Assembly (NCBI GenBank): GCA_965198045.1
Contig: CBDAOL010000004.1
Coordinates: forward strand, 1-64,000
Direction of reading: 5' to 3'
DNA length: 64,000 bases
From: CBDDEC01 sp965198045
GTDB taxonomy: Bacteria; Chloroflexota; Dehalococcoidia; UBA2979
The number at the start of each line of letters is the position of its first letter. Within the stretch, counting starts at the first letter, position 1. This document shows positions 63,624 to 64,000 of the stretch, one piece after another. The notes below the pieces were generated by a model. That model saw only the letters and a list, made by a program, of their open reading frames with translations, was not told the DNA's origin and made no database searches. The position numbers were made by a program, and so were the translations under genes.

Positions 63624-64000
63624 CTACGGCCGCCATTCGCCGCGGGCGACGGCGGGGATGAACGAGGCGAGTTCGGGTTCGGGGAAGCGCACGACCGAGC
63701 CGCGTTCCGCCGAGAGGTAGCAGGCCATGAGCACCTCCGTGACCGCCAGGCCGTCGTGCCAGGTCTCCTCGGGCGCGGTGCCGTCGAGGAAGGCGCGCAC
63801 CATGTGGCGGTTCTCCTCGGCGTAGCCGTAGGCGGCCGGTTCGTCGGCGATTACCGGCATCAGGCCTGCTCCGCGTTCTGCTTCTCGACCAGGTCCTCGC
63901 CCTCGCTGCCCGTGACGTTGCGCGAGAAGAACACCTCGAGGTCGGAGTTCAGCGAGTCGACCTGCATCGAGTACTCGGGGCCGAGCAGCTCCATGCGCAG
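63624..64000 (-). pseudogene. Gfo/Idh/MocA-family oxidoreductase, C-terminal part, frameshifted
   Basis: From the window end: LRMELLGPEYSMQVDSLNSD, LEVFFSRNV, EDLVEKQNAEQA then TGA. In the next frame MPVIADEPAAYGYAEENRHM, VRAFLDGTAPEETWHDGLAV. One G is missing in GAGCAGGCCTGATG (GAGCAGGGCCTGATG would read through). The N-terminal domain lies outside the window. Confidence 0.75.

Overview
The window is a GC-rich bacterial chromosome segment dominated by insertion sequences (IS) and decayed genes. Gene content (formylglycine-generating enzyme, tandem EthD proteins, MaoC-type dehydratases, fused type III CoA-transferases, nitronate monooxygenase, ThDP enzyme, Gfo/Idh oxidoreductases, sugar-phosphate-isomerase-like TIM barrels, an EF-G-like GTPase) suggests a free-living or host-associated Actinomycetota or Chloroflexota lineage. 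No rRNA, intact tRNA or complete ribosomal operon is present, so the phylum is an inference.

Layout. 1-20.4 kb is an IS thicket: four IS110-family copies, one intact and two broken IS6-like copies, an IS3 remnant, four copies of an integrase-core (rve) element and two IS1182 elements, with a few surviving genes between them (FGE, slipin, RRM protein, TIMP-like secreted protein, XRE regulator). 20.4-28.5 kb is a quieter catabolic block: CoA-transferase fragment, double EthD protein, and a + strand run of two MaoC-like dehydratases, a nitronate monooxygenase and a two-domain CoA-transferase. 28.7-38.4 kb looks like integrated-element debris: two paralogous tyrosine recombinases, a tRNA-Gly 3' half, a fifth rve element carrying IS1182, and fragments of istB, a nuclease-like protein, an IS3 orfA, SHOCT proteins and a uroporphyrinogen-decarboxylase-family protein. 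38.5-64 kb is metabolic: SDR, ThDP enzyme, cyclase-family hydrolase, second double EthD protein, D-2-hydroxyacid dehydrogenase, a fourth IS1182 split from a tRNA(CAT) 3' half, GNAT, two enoyl-CoA hydratases, a DNA ligase, a BNR-repeat protein, a second fused CoA-transferase, EF-G-like protein, TIM barrel, Gfo/Idh, metallophosphoesterase, and a DUF4258/DUF2283 pair split by an intact IS3.

The mobile elements form a hierarchy. The rve element has GTGGGACGGCAAAACC termini. Every IS110 left end visible here lies inside that terminus. The IS110 5' non-coding region contains four segments matching, in order, left target, right target, right element end and left element end, which is the layout of a bridge RNA. 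IS1182 is inserted at one identical base in three rve copies, in both orientations, with AGCT target duplications. No rve transposase gene in the window is intact.

Many otherwise well conserved genes carry a single one-base frameshift (ligase, BNR protein, CoA-transferase, two Gfo/Idh genes, SHOCT protein, SDR). Either the genome is decaying or the assembly has residual indel errors; the sequence alone does not decide.
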